64,000 nucleotides of DNA from Nannochloropsis salina CCMP1776 (lineage: Eukaryota > Sar > Eustigmatophyceae > Eustigmatales > Monodopsidaceae): NCBI GenBank assembly GCA_004565275.1, contig SDOX01000183.1, positions 556,192 to 620,191 of the forward strand, written 5' to 3'. The notes beneath the pieces were generated by a model, which was given only the letters and a program-made list of their open reading frames with translations, did no database searches and was not told the DNA's origin. Numbering within the stretch: position 1 is the first letter of the stretch; the number at the start of each line of letters is the position of its first letter. Positions 1 to 10,800 of the stretch are shown here, piece after piece. Both the position numbers and the translations under genes were made by a program.

Positions 1-1006
1 TCGAACGGGAGAAACTCGCTGCTTTTCGGCAGAAAGTCCGGGTTTTGCTTGGCCCGGAGGCCTTTCAGGACTGCCAAACCCTGGAGGAGTGCGAGGAAGT
101 GATGGAGGAATACGTGGATCCCGACGCGGTGCCTTTTCTGCAGACCTTCAACGGCTGGCGACAGTTCCAGGATGTACGGCGCCTGGCCCTGGCTAAACGG
201 TTTGCCCGGGTGGCCGCAGAGCTCTTGAACGTGAGTCCGGAGAAAGGGAGGGAGGGAAGGAGGGACAAAGCGAGGGAGGGAGGAAGGGGGTGTCTGCGTG
301 CAAGCTGGGCGTTCGAGACTCGTCTTCCGCCACGTCGGTGACCGCCCTCCTTCCCTCCTTCCCTCCCGCCCTCCCTCCCTCCCTTTCGCCCTTGCTTTCC
401 TTCCCTTCCACCAGGTGCCTCGTGTCCGCCTCTACCAGGACTCCACCTTCCTCAAGCGGGTCGGCGACGGGCCAACCCTCTGGCACTCGGACCTGAACAT
501 GGCGCCTTTCCACACGAACGAGGCCGTGACCATGTGGCTGCCGCTCACGCCCATTCCCCCCGAGGAGGAGGGAGGGACGGGCCTCCTCTTTGCCAGCGGG
601 TCCCACCGGGACTTCGCGCTTTCGTTTTGGGAGGACGCCAGAGGGGGAGGACGGAGGGATCTGGAAGGGCGATACGCGCTCGACAGTTACGGGCGTATGG
701 AGGTAGGCGACGCCACCTGGCACCATGGCTGGTGTCTGCACTCCTCGGGTCCCAACGACCTGGAGGAAGACCGGATGGCCTTCACGCTCTGCTTCGTGGC
801 GGACGGGGCGGAGATGCTGGAGGGAGGGGAAGGGAAACTGGGGGAGGGGGGCGCCGAATGACGAAGACGAGGAGAGCTACCGGGATTGGAGGGGGAAAGT
901 CGGGCGGAGGGTGGGCGAGAAAGAGCATGTGTACCTGCCGTTGGTGTGGGACGAGGCGTGGAGGTCGACGGACACGAGGCAGAAAAAAGGTTCGGGGGAA
1001 GCCTGA
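1..1006 (+). CDS. Phytanoyl-CoA dioxygenase (PhyH)-like Fe(II)/2-oxoglutarate oxygenase, 5' partial
   Basis: The gene enters from the left edge with its frame open from base 3. Exon 1 ends at 230 (donor gtgagt) and exon 2 starts at 415 after a CT-rich acceptor. The product has the 2-oxoglutarate oxygenase metal triad: HSD at 484-492 and the distal His of LHSSGPN at 739-741. A following Arg (DRMAFTL, near 772) is the expected 2-oxoglutarate contact. This is the layout of the PhyH family, which hydroxylates acyl-CoAs or other small substrates; the substrate here cannot be told. The frame closes at 861, but a typical PhyH tail (DEESYRDW, then HVYLPLVW) continues in the +1 frame to 1006. The shift falls in a G-rich run at about 835-850, so a sequence error is likelier than a true stop. 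The N-terminus lies outside the window. Confidence 0.8.
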
Positions 1007-1426
1007 GGAGGAAGGAGGAGGCGGAGGGGAGCAGCGGGGGAGAGGGGCTTCAGAGAATCCCACGGTCGGGGGGAGGGGGGGGAGCGGAGTCCCGCCTCTG
1101 TGGCCGTGACTGTCCGGGATTTTCGTTTCGAACCCGGGGGCTCGGCCTTATTCGGGTAAATGGTCGAAACTGTCGTCCTGCGGCACTGCATGTACAAAAC
1201 CATCAATTTTGGACAGACGATCAGGGCCTGGCTCCATGTGATTTCTCTCTTCTGTTATCTGCTCATGTCATATCGCATTACTTTCCCGCCTCTCCCCAGC
1301 CTCTCCCACCGCTTCCTCCCTCACCCTCGACCCTTCCTCCTCCCTTCTCCTGGCTTCTCCCTTCTGTCTCTCGCCCGGCCTGTCTACCCTGAACGACTCT
1401 CCTTCTCCTCCCACTTTTCCTCCATT

Positions 1427-2767
1427 CTACCGCTTTTCTGTCCTCCTCCGCTCCTTCCTCTGTCTTCTCCTCTCTGCCTGCGCCTTCTTCGCCGCCGCCA
1501 GGCCTGCCCCCTCCTCCGCAAAAGCCGTTACATTTTTGAACCAAAAATTAACGGCTACGTTTAAATGTTCGTCCCGGTCCGGGAAGGACTTGACCTCGTG
1601 GTGCCAAAAGGCGGGCAAGTACAAGCATTCTCCTTCTTTCAGCTCCACTTTGTAGGGCGTTGCCATGGCCACATCCGGGTGCCTGAGGGAGGGAGGGAGG
1701 GGAGGAGGGAGGGAGGNNNNNNNNNNNNNNNNNNNNNNNNNNNNNNNNNNNNNNNNNNNNNNNNNNNNNNNNNNNNNNNNNNNNNNNNNNNNNNNNNNNN
1801 NNNNNNNNNNNNNNNNTGCCTGGCCCCCTCGCGCCCACTTTCCCAGCCTACCTCTCCCAGTCCACAGCATCCAAAGTGACCGAGGAGCCGAAGACCACCT
1901 TGCCCCCCCTCGGTCCCTCCTTCCCTCCCTCCTTCCCCCCCTCCTTCCCTCCCTCCTCCAGCGGCACGCGTTCAAAGGTGTGGGGGTACGCGTACCGGAG
2001 CTGCCCCTTCGCGCGGGCCGTGTAGTACAGGTAGAGGATGTCGGCGGCCGGGAAGAGGGTCAGCGCCTTGCTGCCTTTCAGTTGGCAGAGGAGGTTCTCG
2101 TAGTCATCGTAGTGCAAGGGGCTTACCGTGTCCCCTTTTCCCACCCACAGGTTCGTTAGCAGGAGCTCCAGGCCGCCCTCTCGCCCTGCTTGCCCCGCCG
2201 CCACGGCAGCGGCGGCGGGGGGGGGGAGGGGGAGGAAGGGAAGGAGGGTGGGGCCCAGGTACTGAGAGAGGGAAAGGTACTCCAGGTAAAAGGAGGCGTT
2301 GGGAGCGACCTCAGGCGCGTCACGGACGATGTCTAATAGGGATAAATAATCCGCCATCCGCATACTTGTCTGCGGGGGCCGGACCAGCACTTCCTCCTCC
2401 TCGTCCTCCGCCCCTCCCTTCGCCCCTCCCTCCGCCCTCCCTCCGCCCCTCCCTCCCCTTGTCCTCGCCACAGGCTTCCCTCCTCAGGGCCGTCGTACCG
2501 CCCGGTCGCCGACAGCGAGACTCGCACCCACTCCTCCCCGCACATCTCCTTCAGGAACGCCCGGGTCCAGGGCACGATCCCCTCCCTCCCTTCCTCCTTC
2601 CCTCCTTCCCTCCCTCCTTCCCTCCCTCCCTCCTGCACCCCGAAGCCGTCTTGGAAGTTTTTCACGACGCAAGGGGTATTCTTGAGCATATATCTGCCCA
2701 TCAGCTCCTCCCACGAAGTGATCTCGACGGAGGGAATGCTTTGTACCACCTTCCCGTTCACCCACTA
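1427..2767 (-). CDS. JMJD7-like JmjC (cupin_8) hydroxylase domain
   Basis: The translation follows JMJD7 along its length. An N-terminal segment (TPCVVKNF) is followed by LLLTNLWVGKGD, the iron-binding HYD of SPLHYDDYENL, the lysine-rich core QLKGSKALTLFP, and the distal His in LYLPAFWHHEV before NVAVNFWF. JMJD7 is a 2-oxoglutarate lysyl hydroxylase acting on the DRG GTPases. An intron runs from 1851 to 1683 (donor gtaggc, acceptor ctcag); the reading phase closes across it, so the N gap at 1717-1816 is intronic. A frame change sits in a GGGA-type repeat at about 2395-2475. No in-frame ATG precedes the domain: an in-frame TAG lies at 2766-2768 and the first Met is inside the fold. This suggests the domain is the 3' part of the TPR gene just upstream on the same strand. 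The basic C-terminus (rich in RRR and KER) could be a nuclear signal. Confidence 0.82.
1717..1816. other. Assembly gap (100 N) in a JmjC-gene intron
   Basis: Exactly 100 N, a conventional placeholder for an unknown length. The left flank is GGGAGG repeat. The flanking splice sites close in phase, so no coding sequence is missing. Confidence 0.95.
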
Positions 2768-4432
2768 CCTCCCTCCCTCCCTCCCTTTTGCCCTCCCTCC
2801 CTCCCTCCCTCCCTCCTCCTCCCGGGAAGAACCCGGGCAGCACGCGGGAAAGCGCGGCGACCACCCTGTCCCATAAGAGGCGCAAGCTCTGTAAGAAGGG
2901 AATGAGAGGCTGTAGCCAGAGAAATCCTCTGCCCAAGGCCCTTCGCGATGCAAGCTGGAGGGCCTTTGCCGTCGGCGCCTCCCCATCCACCTCGCCCTCC
3001 TTCCCGTCCTCCTGCCCAGCGCCCCCTCGAGAAGGTGCCCTCTCCTCCAAATCCCTCACCCTCTCCGACCACACTTTCACCTCGCTCGCTTCCTCCTCAC
3101 AAAACGTCCATGCCTCCTCCACTGCCTCCTTCAACCCCTCCTCCTCTTCCTCCACCCCTCCCTCCCCCGCGTCCTCCCAGGCTTTCAAGGCAGCTTCCAG
3201 GTGCCCTCGCACTTCCTCCCTCCTTAAGCCACAGGCATGCTTCGCGCCATAATTCAACACCCCCACGCCGGCGAGTAACAAGCCCAGCGATGCATGAGCT
3301 CGGGCATATCGGACATTTATGCCCAAGGCCTCTCGGTAATAAGCAACGGCCCTGTCGGATTGTCCGAGGGCCTCGGCGCATTGGCCCATGGTGTGTAGGA
3401 GAGCGAGGTTCCGCGGTTCCTTGACGAGCGCTCGCTCAAAGGCGCCCAGGGCGCGGGAAAACTGCCCAAAGGCCCGGTAAACCTGAGAAAGTGGGGTCGA
3501 AATGGGGGAGACAGCGGGGGAAAGTCAGGGGAGGTGGACGGCCCATATCACGCACTGAGGGAGGCCCCGCCCACAGGACCGACCTGGCCCAGCATGTTGA
3601 AGTTCATCTGCTCCTCGTTCATGGCCACGGCCCGCTCCAGCTTCTCGGCCGCCTCCTCGTGTCTCCCCAGGCGGCCCAGCACCAGCCCGTAGTCGAACCA
3701 GGCGGATTCGTAGGAGTCCGCCGGAGATGTCCGCACCGCCGCCGCGTACAATGCGGCCGCCTTGTGCAGCCTCTCTTCGCCCCCTGCTTGGTGAGACTGA
3801 AGGGCTTCCAGCCTTGCCAAGCCCAAGAGGGCCTCTCCGTCCCCCGGCGAGAGCTCTAACGCTTTTTCAAACGCCTGCAACGCTCGGGCCGTTTCTTTCT
3901 GGTACAAGTACAGCTTCCCAAGAGAGGTGTGAGCCGGCGCAAAAGACGGGTCCGACGACAAGGCCTGTGAATAGAGGCGCTCTGCCTCATGAAAATTTCC
4001 TGTGAATGCATGGGCGCGGCCAAGCTGGATGAGGGCAGGGAGGAAGGCGGGGGAGAGGGCAAGGGCTTCGGAGAGGATGGTCTTCAATGAGGAGAAGGAG
4101 AGGAAGGAATGAGTCAGAGCATGCCTTGTGCCTTTTGTCAGATCCATCTACATTTGATTTGTGAGGTTTTGGCCCGTACAGCCTCCTCCTGCGCCTCCCG
4201 CTCCTTTCCCTCGCCCCATTTCCCCTGCCTCCCGCAGGATTACCTTGGCCTCGGTGAACATTCGTGAGTTCACCAATTCCTCTCCTTGTGCCACCATGCT
4301 GGAAATATCTTTCCCCTCCAGTACGTCTTCTTTGACGTTGGAAGCATAAACATGGATGAAGGCGACGAGAAGGAAGAAAAGGGCGAATAAGAGGGCAGGA
4401 AGCTTAACAAGCCGGACTGTAGCTCCAGGCAT
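2768..4432 (-). CDS. Membrane-anchored tetratricopeptide (TPR) protein, possibly fused to the JmjC domain downstream
   Basis: Three exons are clear: 4432-4244, 4081-3584 and one from 3482, all joined in phase 0. The ATG at 4432 is followed by a hydrophobic stretch of about 20 residues (LLFALFFLLVAFIHVYA), a signal anchor or signal peptide. At least six TPR-like helix pairs follow (for example LIQLGRAHAFTGNFHEAERL, HTSLGKLYLYQKETARALQA, AWFDYGLVLGRLGRHEEAAE and AEALGQSDRAVAYYREALGI). Then come an acidic coiled-coil linker and a tail rich in aromatic and hydrophobic residues. TPRs act as protein-binding scaffolds; the partner is unknown. The frame has no stop before it runs through the JmjC coding region in another frame. 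A single one-base change in the GGGA repeat at about 2768-2825 would join the two. I treat them as possibly one TPR-JmjC gene. Confidence 0.75.
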
Positions 4433-5072
4433 GGTCTGGCTGTGCTGCGCCTGTGAGATTTATTGAGTGAAAGCAATAGTTATACATATATGTATACAAC
4501 TTTATATGTATGATACAACTTTTTTTCTTGAGAACGACGACTGGCAGGCAAAGCTTGGTGGTAGCTGCCTGTAATTCAATGTGACCACACACGAGAAGCA
4601 AGCAGGGGGGAGGTTAATTTTTTTAACTTTTTATCCTTCCAAAGTACCTGTGTCGACTCTCAGTATGAACATGTCAGTATCTGCTCCCGAGGTTAAGAAC
4701 AGCAGTGCCATGAGAAGAGAGAAATGGTATGAGGATGTCCTTCGTCTTCAGATACGCTTCATATTGAAGCATATTGTGGCGGACCTCGGTAGCAGGCATC
4801 GACCTTGTGCATCGCCGACTTTCGTTTTCGCAGTCCTGAGTTCGATGAAGCGAATTCACGTCTCAGCCGCACTTAAGCAACAAAAGAGAGACATTGGACG
4901 AAATCAGCCTTAACAGCTGCGATATTTGTAATACTTTCCTCGAAATGCGGTCTGAAGAGAGGGTGAGGCCACTGGTCACGTGCTCAGATGTTTGTACTTT
5001 TTGGATAAAGAAAGACAGAATGTTTGCCTCCAGAACACAATGGAGCCTTAATCTCAAACGAAGACAGCTCTT

Positions 5073-7420
5073 TCATTTCCCTCCCATCTCCTCCTCCTCC
5101 GCCTTGCGCAGCTCCGCCCTCAGCAAAGTTTCCATTCTCCCCGGGTGCGCCCGTCCCCCAGTCTCCTTCATCGCCTGCCCGACAAAGAACTTCATCATCT
5201 GCTTCTCCTTTCCTTCCTTGTACTGCCGTCGCTGCCGTGCACTCCCGGGGTCCCTCACCACGTTCCTCGCCACCCCGATCAGCACAGTCTCGTCGCTCAC
5301 CTGTCCCCACCCTCGCGCCGCCACAATCTCCCGCGGCCTCTGTCGCTTCTCCCCCCCCCTCCCTCCTTCCTCCCCTTCCTCACTCCCTCCTGCCACCATC
5401 AGGGCCAGCACCTCTTTCCCCGTCCGGATGGAGATCTCTCCGCCAGATACCATGTCGATCAACTCGCCCATCGCCTCGGGATGGACGGCATAGCTGGCTG
5501 TGGGAGACGCCCCTGCCTGTCCCGTCAAGGCAGGAGAGGAGGTCGAGGGGGAGGCGACGACTGCACAACCCTTCCCTCCCTTGCCAGCTGACGCTTTCGC
5601 CTTCACCAAGCCTATCAAGTCGTTGCACACCCAATTGGCCACCCCTCTCCCCTCTCTCCCTCCCCCGCCCCGCACCACGTCCTCAAAAAACCCCACGGCC
5701 GCCTCCCCCTCCCCGATCAGGACCTCTGCCTGCGCCGGCGTCAGGCCGTGCTCCTCCACGAGCCTCGCTCGGGTCGCCTGCGGCAACTCCGGCAGGCCTC
5801 GTCTCACTGCCTCCACCCAGTCCATGTCCAGCACCAAGGGGGGGAGGTCGGGCTCCGGGAAAAAACGGTAGTCCACTGCTCCTTCCTTTCCACGCATCCG
5901 CGTCGTTTCGCCCGTCGCCGCGTTGAACGCCCGAGTCTCCCGTTCCACCGATTTGAATTCGAAATGGCCGTTGAAACGGCTGAGGTCCTGTCCACCCTCG
6001 GTCCCGGCCCTGCCCGCCCGCGGGGCGTCGCCGGGGTCGTGGAGGGCGATCTGCCGTTGAATTTCAAAGGCCGCAGCCGTTTGCAGCGCTTTCAAGGAAT
6101 TTAAATTTTTGACTTCCACCCGAGGCCCCCAGGGCCCCGGGGGAAAGGCGGGGGAGGGAGGGGCGGGCCGCACCGACACGTTCAAATCGCAGCGGAGGGA
6201 GCCCTCCTCCATCAGGCCGTCGCAGGAGTCCAGGGCGCGGAGTGTGGCCTGTAAACTCCGAAGGCAAGCGGCTGCTTGGGATGGGCTGAAGAGCTCAGGC
6301 TCGAAGACGATCTCCATCAGGGCCACGCCCGCCCTGTTCAGGTCCACAAGGGTGTGCCTCCCTCCCGCCGAGTCGTGCGTGGATTTCCCCGAGTCCTGTT
6401 CGATCTGGAGGCGGGCGATGTGGACGCGAAAGGGGGCCCAGGCAGCTTCCTCCGGGTCGTCTCCCTCGAGTCCGGGATGTGGGGAGGACGCGTTTCTCTT
6501 CCTGGGCGCTCGCTGCCGTTGGTTTTCGTGGAGGGGGGGCTCTACCAGAAGGGAGCCGCTGAGGGAGGGAGTGAGGGAGGGAGGGAAGAAGGCAGGGAGG
6601 GAGGGGGGTGAGGGGACGATCGACCGGAAGGCGCGAAAGCTTTCGATTGGGGGCGCGAGGCTCACCCGGTGGCAATGGGCGATGCCTGCTGCGTGATCTG
6701 GTACCCCTGTGGCAGGTCGCAATAGAAATAGTGCTTGCGCTCGAAACGGGAGACCGGATGGATTTGGCAGCCGAGGGCGAGGGCGGTCCGGAGGGATTGA
6801 TGCACAGCCTCCTTGTTGAGGACAGGCAGGGTCCCTGGGGTGGGGTGAACGGGGAGAGGAAGCTTTAGGCCGCAGGTGCGAGGAGAAAATGGGAGATGGG
6901 GCAAGACGTCAGGGCCTGACTACTGATTCGAGAGGCCGTGCAGCCACCCCTTCTCATCTTCTATCCGCCTCTCTTATCAGGCGAGCGACTGACTATTATT
7001 ATGTCCCACCAGGACCGGGACTGTCCCCCCCCTGCACCTGAACGCACTCTGCACGACCTCTTCCTTTCCTGTCCCTTTTATTCCAACCCACAGCCCCACC
7101 AACTTTTCTCTATCTACCACCACTTCTCTTGTGTCTACCTGGCATTGCGGCGTCTAATAGGCCTACGCGCGTGTTGGGTCGATCGTAGTCTGTGACCTGC
7201 GCCGAGGCCCCTGAAAAGAGCTTGCTTCGCACCCGGATTTGCGCGTGGACTTCCAAGCCAATGCACGCCTATGGTGTATGTTTGCGTGATGAATTGATTT
7301 CATCGCCCTCCGCTTCGCATACAGCAAGTGATATGCGCTCAACAACTATCATCGGCCTCCGTCACTAACCTCCCAAATCCTGCCGCTTGCGGCTCTGAAT
7401 TTGCCGGCCGCCGCCGCCAT
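5073..7420 (-). CDS. gatB: Glutamyl-tRNA(Gln) amidotransferase subunit B, organellar
   Basis: GatB, with GatA and GatC, converts Glu-tRNA(Gln) to Gln-tRNA(Gln) in bacteria, mitochondria and plastids. I resolve four exons: 7420-7370, 7268-7139, 6834-6666 and 6558-5073. They sum to 1836 nt (611 aa) with every phase matching. Exon 1 gives a short Ala/Arg-rich leader ([17 protein letters not shown]), a plausible but short organelle presequence. Exon 2 carries the family start ([20 protein letters not shown]). Exon 3 carries [13 protein letters not shown] and [14 protein letters not shown]. Exon 4 carries [52 protein letters not shown] and [12 protein letters not shown], then the GatB/YqeY tail domain. 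Expanded linkers explain why it is longer than the usual 480 residues. It diverges from the helicase gene, with 466 bp between the two start codons. Confidence 0.93.
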
Positions 7421-7886
7421 TTTGGCACAAAACGCGCCAGGGCGCTCGCAGTTTCTGTATGTATAGCACGTGGTAACGTGTGAATGTTCAATAGCTTGCC
7501 TCGTGAAAAATGCAAGTTAGAGGAAGGAAAGTCCTCCATTTTGACATCCTACTGCTCGCTAGCCTCCGGCGCATCGTCTCGGCTGCAAGTTGGGCAAAAG
7601 AGTGTTTGGCCAAAGCACAGGGTTTAATAATTCGCGCAACCCATCTTACCATGGCTGTTGAATTGTTAAGACGAGTCAATCCCTCAGGCTGTCTTCTTTA
7701 TCCGGGAGGGTGCTGGTATTTTTATTTACCTCGTTGATATCATCGCTAAAGCGGCAGGACATCGCATACAGCTTCGATCACCCAACGAGCAAGGCCGCAA
7801 TACGATCGACAACTGAATTGAGAAGCTTATATCATAACACGCACAGGGGGGAAAGACGACACAGGACTTTGAAATTGGTTTCCCGC
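7421..7886. promoter_or_regulatory. Divergent intergenic region between gatB and the Sen1-like helicase
   Basis: The two start codons face away from each other across 466 bp, so this interval must carry both promoters and 5' leaders. It is less GC-rich than the genes and free of the CCCT/GGGA repeat. I see no certain TATA box. The assignment rests on gene orientation only. Confidence 0.45.
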
Positions 7887-10800
7887 ATGAAGGAGGGCGC
7901 GGGGCCCGTCACGGGCAGGAAGAAGAGGGTGAAGAGAGCGCAGAGCACTGCCTCCTCGTCTGATGAGGAAGACCCCGTCCTTGACTTTTTAGCCGCTTCT
8001 GCCCCCGTCACCGCACCCCCACCGCCTCCAGCATCCACCGCAGTAGAGGATAGGCCGAAAAAGAAAAAACGTAAGGCCGCAGAGGCGCATAAGCAGGCTA
8101 CATGCTCGGGCACCTCCAGTACCGGCGCATCTGGTGTGCTCCCTACCTCGAAGGGGTCTACGGAAGCGCCGGTCAATCAGCATATCGGACAGGGGGTTAA
8201 AAAAGCTGCCAAATCCAAAACAGACCAAGGCACAATTTTCCGCAGCCCACCCGTTTCCAAATTGAAAAAAACTTCACCCTCCTCCTCCTCCTCCTCCTCC
8301 CTACCGTCAAACCCTCCCTCTGTCTCCTCCAGCGCGGTGCCTTGCAAGCACGTGGCAGAGGAAAGCATCGGTAAGACAAAGGCAGTTGAAGGGGGGACCG
8401 CCACGCTCTTTGACCCGACCGTCAATGCGGGAAGGGGAACGGGCACGTACATACCCAAAAGGCCAATGGCGCGGCCCCCCCCCCTCTTCCTCCTCCTCCA
8501 TCGCACCATCTCAACCCCCCCCCCTGGGACAGGGGGGGGGGGGCTTGGAGGAGGGTTGACCCGAGCAGATTTTGATCGAGAGCTCTTGGACTGGGATTTC
8601 CTTGCGGCGTGGGAGGAAGAAACCAAACCTCCTTCTTCCTCCTCGGTCGCCGCCTCCCCCCCTCCCCCAGCCTCGCACGCTAGGGAGGGGGCAAAAGACG
8701 CTGGGCTTAAGAGGGAAGATGAAAAGAAGGTTGGAAAGGAGTCAGGGCTGAAAAGCGAAGGGTCTAGTGTCGGAGAGGGCCACAAACGCGTGGAGAAGGA
8801 GAAGCAGGACGGGGCGGGTGGGGACGGGGGCTGGACGCCAGTGCCGGATACGTTCACTGACGCCATACATTATGTGCGGGTCTGGTTCCCGCTACTTCTG
8901 CAAGAAATGCGCGCAGAGACTTTGAACGAGGTTGGAGTGGAAGGCGTGGGGCCTTTTAGCAAGGTCGAGGTGGAAGCGCAAGGCGGGGGGGAGGGAGGGA
9001 AAGGGCTGGAGACGTTGCGAGTTTTGAAATTCGAAAATTTAACGGCCCAGGAGCAGCAAACGCAGCAGGCGCTGGGGGGAGGCGGGGGAAACGATAGGAG
9101 GAAGCTCCGAGACTGTTACCAATGGGACTTGGTGCTCCTGGTTCGGCGCATGGAGCCAGTGTGGGAGGCCGTCGGCCGTGCGAAAGGGTTCAAGCGGGCC
9201 CTCCCCCCCGCCTCCCCCCCGCCCTTTCCCCCGCTGCCGAGGCGGTGGAGGACGGTGAAGTCGTTCCACCTTCTCCCCCCCCCCCTTCCTCCCCCCGCTC
9301 CCCACTCTCGCAGGCACACGGGCTGATTGCCGTGTCGCACCCTTTCGGCCGACAGGGCGGCAAGTTCCAGCTACGAGTCTCCAGCGCGCAATGGCGCCGC
9401 CTGCTCGGGCGGGAGGGAGGGAGGCTGCAAGGACGAGAGGGAGGGAGGGTGGTCCTCTACGGCTGTTTCCTCAAGAGTCTGGTCTCCTCCATCCGCGAGA
9501 TCAACGCCCTACTCAACGCCCCCAGGATGCCCCTCCTTCCTCGCCTCCTCAACGGCGACCGCGACCCCTCCCTCCCTTCCTCCCTCCCTCCCTCCCTCCC
9601 TCCCTCCGAGGCCGTAGACGCCGCCTTCGCGGAGCTCGGGGAGGGCTTCGGGAAGGCGGTGCTGGGCAAGTTCAACGCCTCTCAGGTCGGGGCCATCAAG
9701 GCCGCTGCCACCAATACGGGCTTCACGCTCATCAAAGGCCCCCCCGGGACAGGTGCCTCCCTCCCTCCCTCCCTCACTCCCTCCCTCCCTCCACCCTTCC
9801 TCTTACTCCGTTTTGCTTCATCCCATCCTTCCGGTTTGGGTCCCTTCATTGTTTGAAGGCCGTTTCCATCAGCCAAGCACCTCCATCCATCCATCCATCA
9901 CTCCATCCCTCACTCCATACCCCCCTCACTCCCTCACTCTTTTCTCTAGGCAAGACTACCACACTTAAAGGCCTGCTTAACTCCCTCCACCTTCGCGAGT
10001 ACCAACGTTTCTATAAGGGCGTGCTGGCGGTGGCGGAGACGGAGGACGTCCACACAGAGAGGGCGTGGAGCAAGTACAGGTAGTCTGTCCCTCCCTCCCT
10101 TCTCCGCATTCCTTATCCGCTGGATTTTTGTCTTATTTTTTTGGTAAAAGTCTTGTCTGGTATCAGGCAGCTGCTTACTGACCAGCCCTCTTTCCTTCCT
10201 CGCTTCCACTTTTTCCCCCTCCCGCCCTCCCGCCCTCCCTCCCTCCCTTCCTCAGGGAGAAGAAACCTCACATCCTGGTCACCGCGCCCAGCAACGTGGC
10301 TGTCGACAACATCGTCCTTCGGATCATGGAGGATGGCTTCCTCGACGGGCAAGGGCGTCGGTACAATCCTCCCCTTGTCCGGATGGGCCGCTTTGGGAGT
10401 GAAAAGGTGCGTGTGCATGTTGCGAGTGAAAAGGTGCGTGTGCATGTTGCGAGTGAAAAGGTGCGTGTGCATGTTGCGCTTTCTGCCCGTTGGGTTCGAC
10501 CCAGGCTGTGGAGAGGTGGAGGCTGTAGGCTCTAGGCAAACCAGTAAAGACGGACGCAACCTGAGGGTACCTGGTGAACATGCGTCCTTCGGTGGGAGAG
10601 GCCAGATATCAAAGCAATGCTTGCCAGGCCCGGGCCATTTCCAGCCAGCCGGATGTGTTCACAGCGCGACTGGAGGAGGGAAAGGGCGATGCATTCTCAG
10701 CACTTTTTTTATCTGGAATGCCGTCGATCATGGACACTAGCACGTGCTTGCGGTGCCTGGGCTTTCGTGCATCTGCCTGAAAAGGGGGGGAGGGCCGCAA

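Noticed and set aside
45-341. Continuation of the PhyH frame through 231-341
   Set aside because: A good donor at 231 and a CT-rich acceptor at 414 join conserved protein on both sides; the read-through is intronic GGGA repeat.
1098-1140. tRNA T-arm-like hairpin around TTCGAACCC
   Set aside because: No acceptor, D or anticodon arm can be placed around it; it lies in the 3' region of the PhyH gene.
7488-7679. Alternative first exon for GatB ending ATG|gtaag near 7650
   Set aside because: It would contribute only a Met. The exon at 7420-7370 gives a 17-residue leader with correct phase and a better start context.
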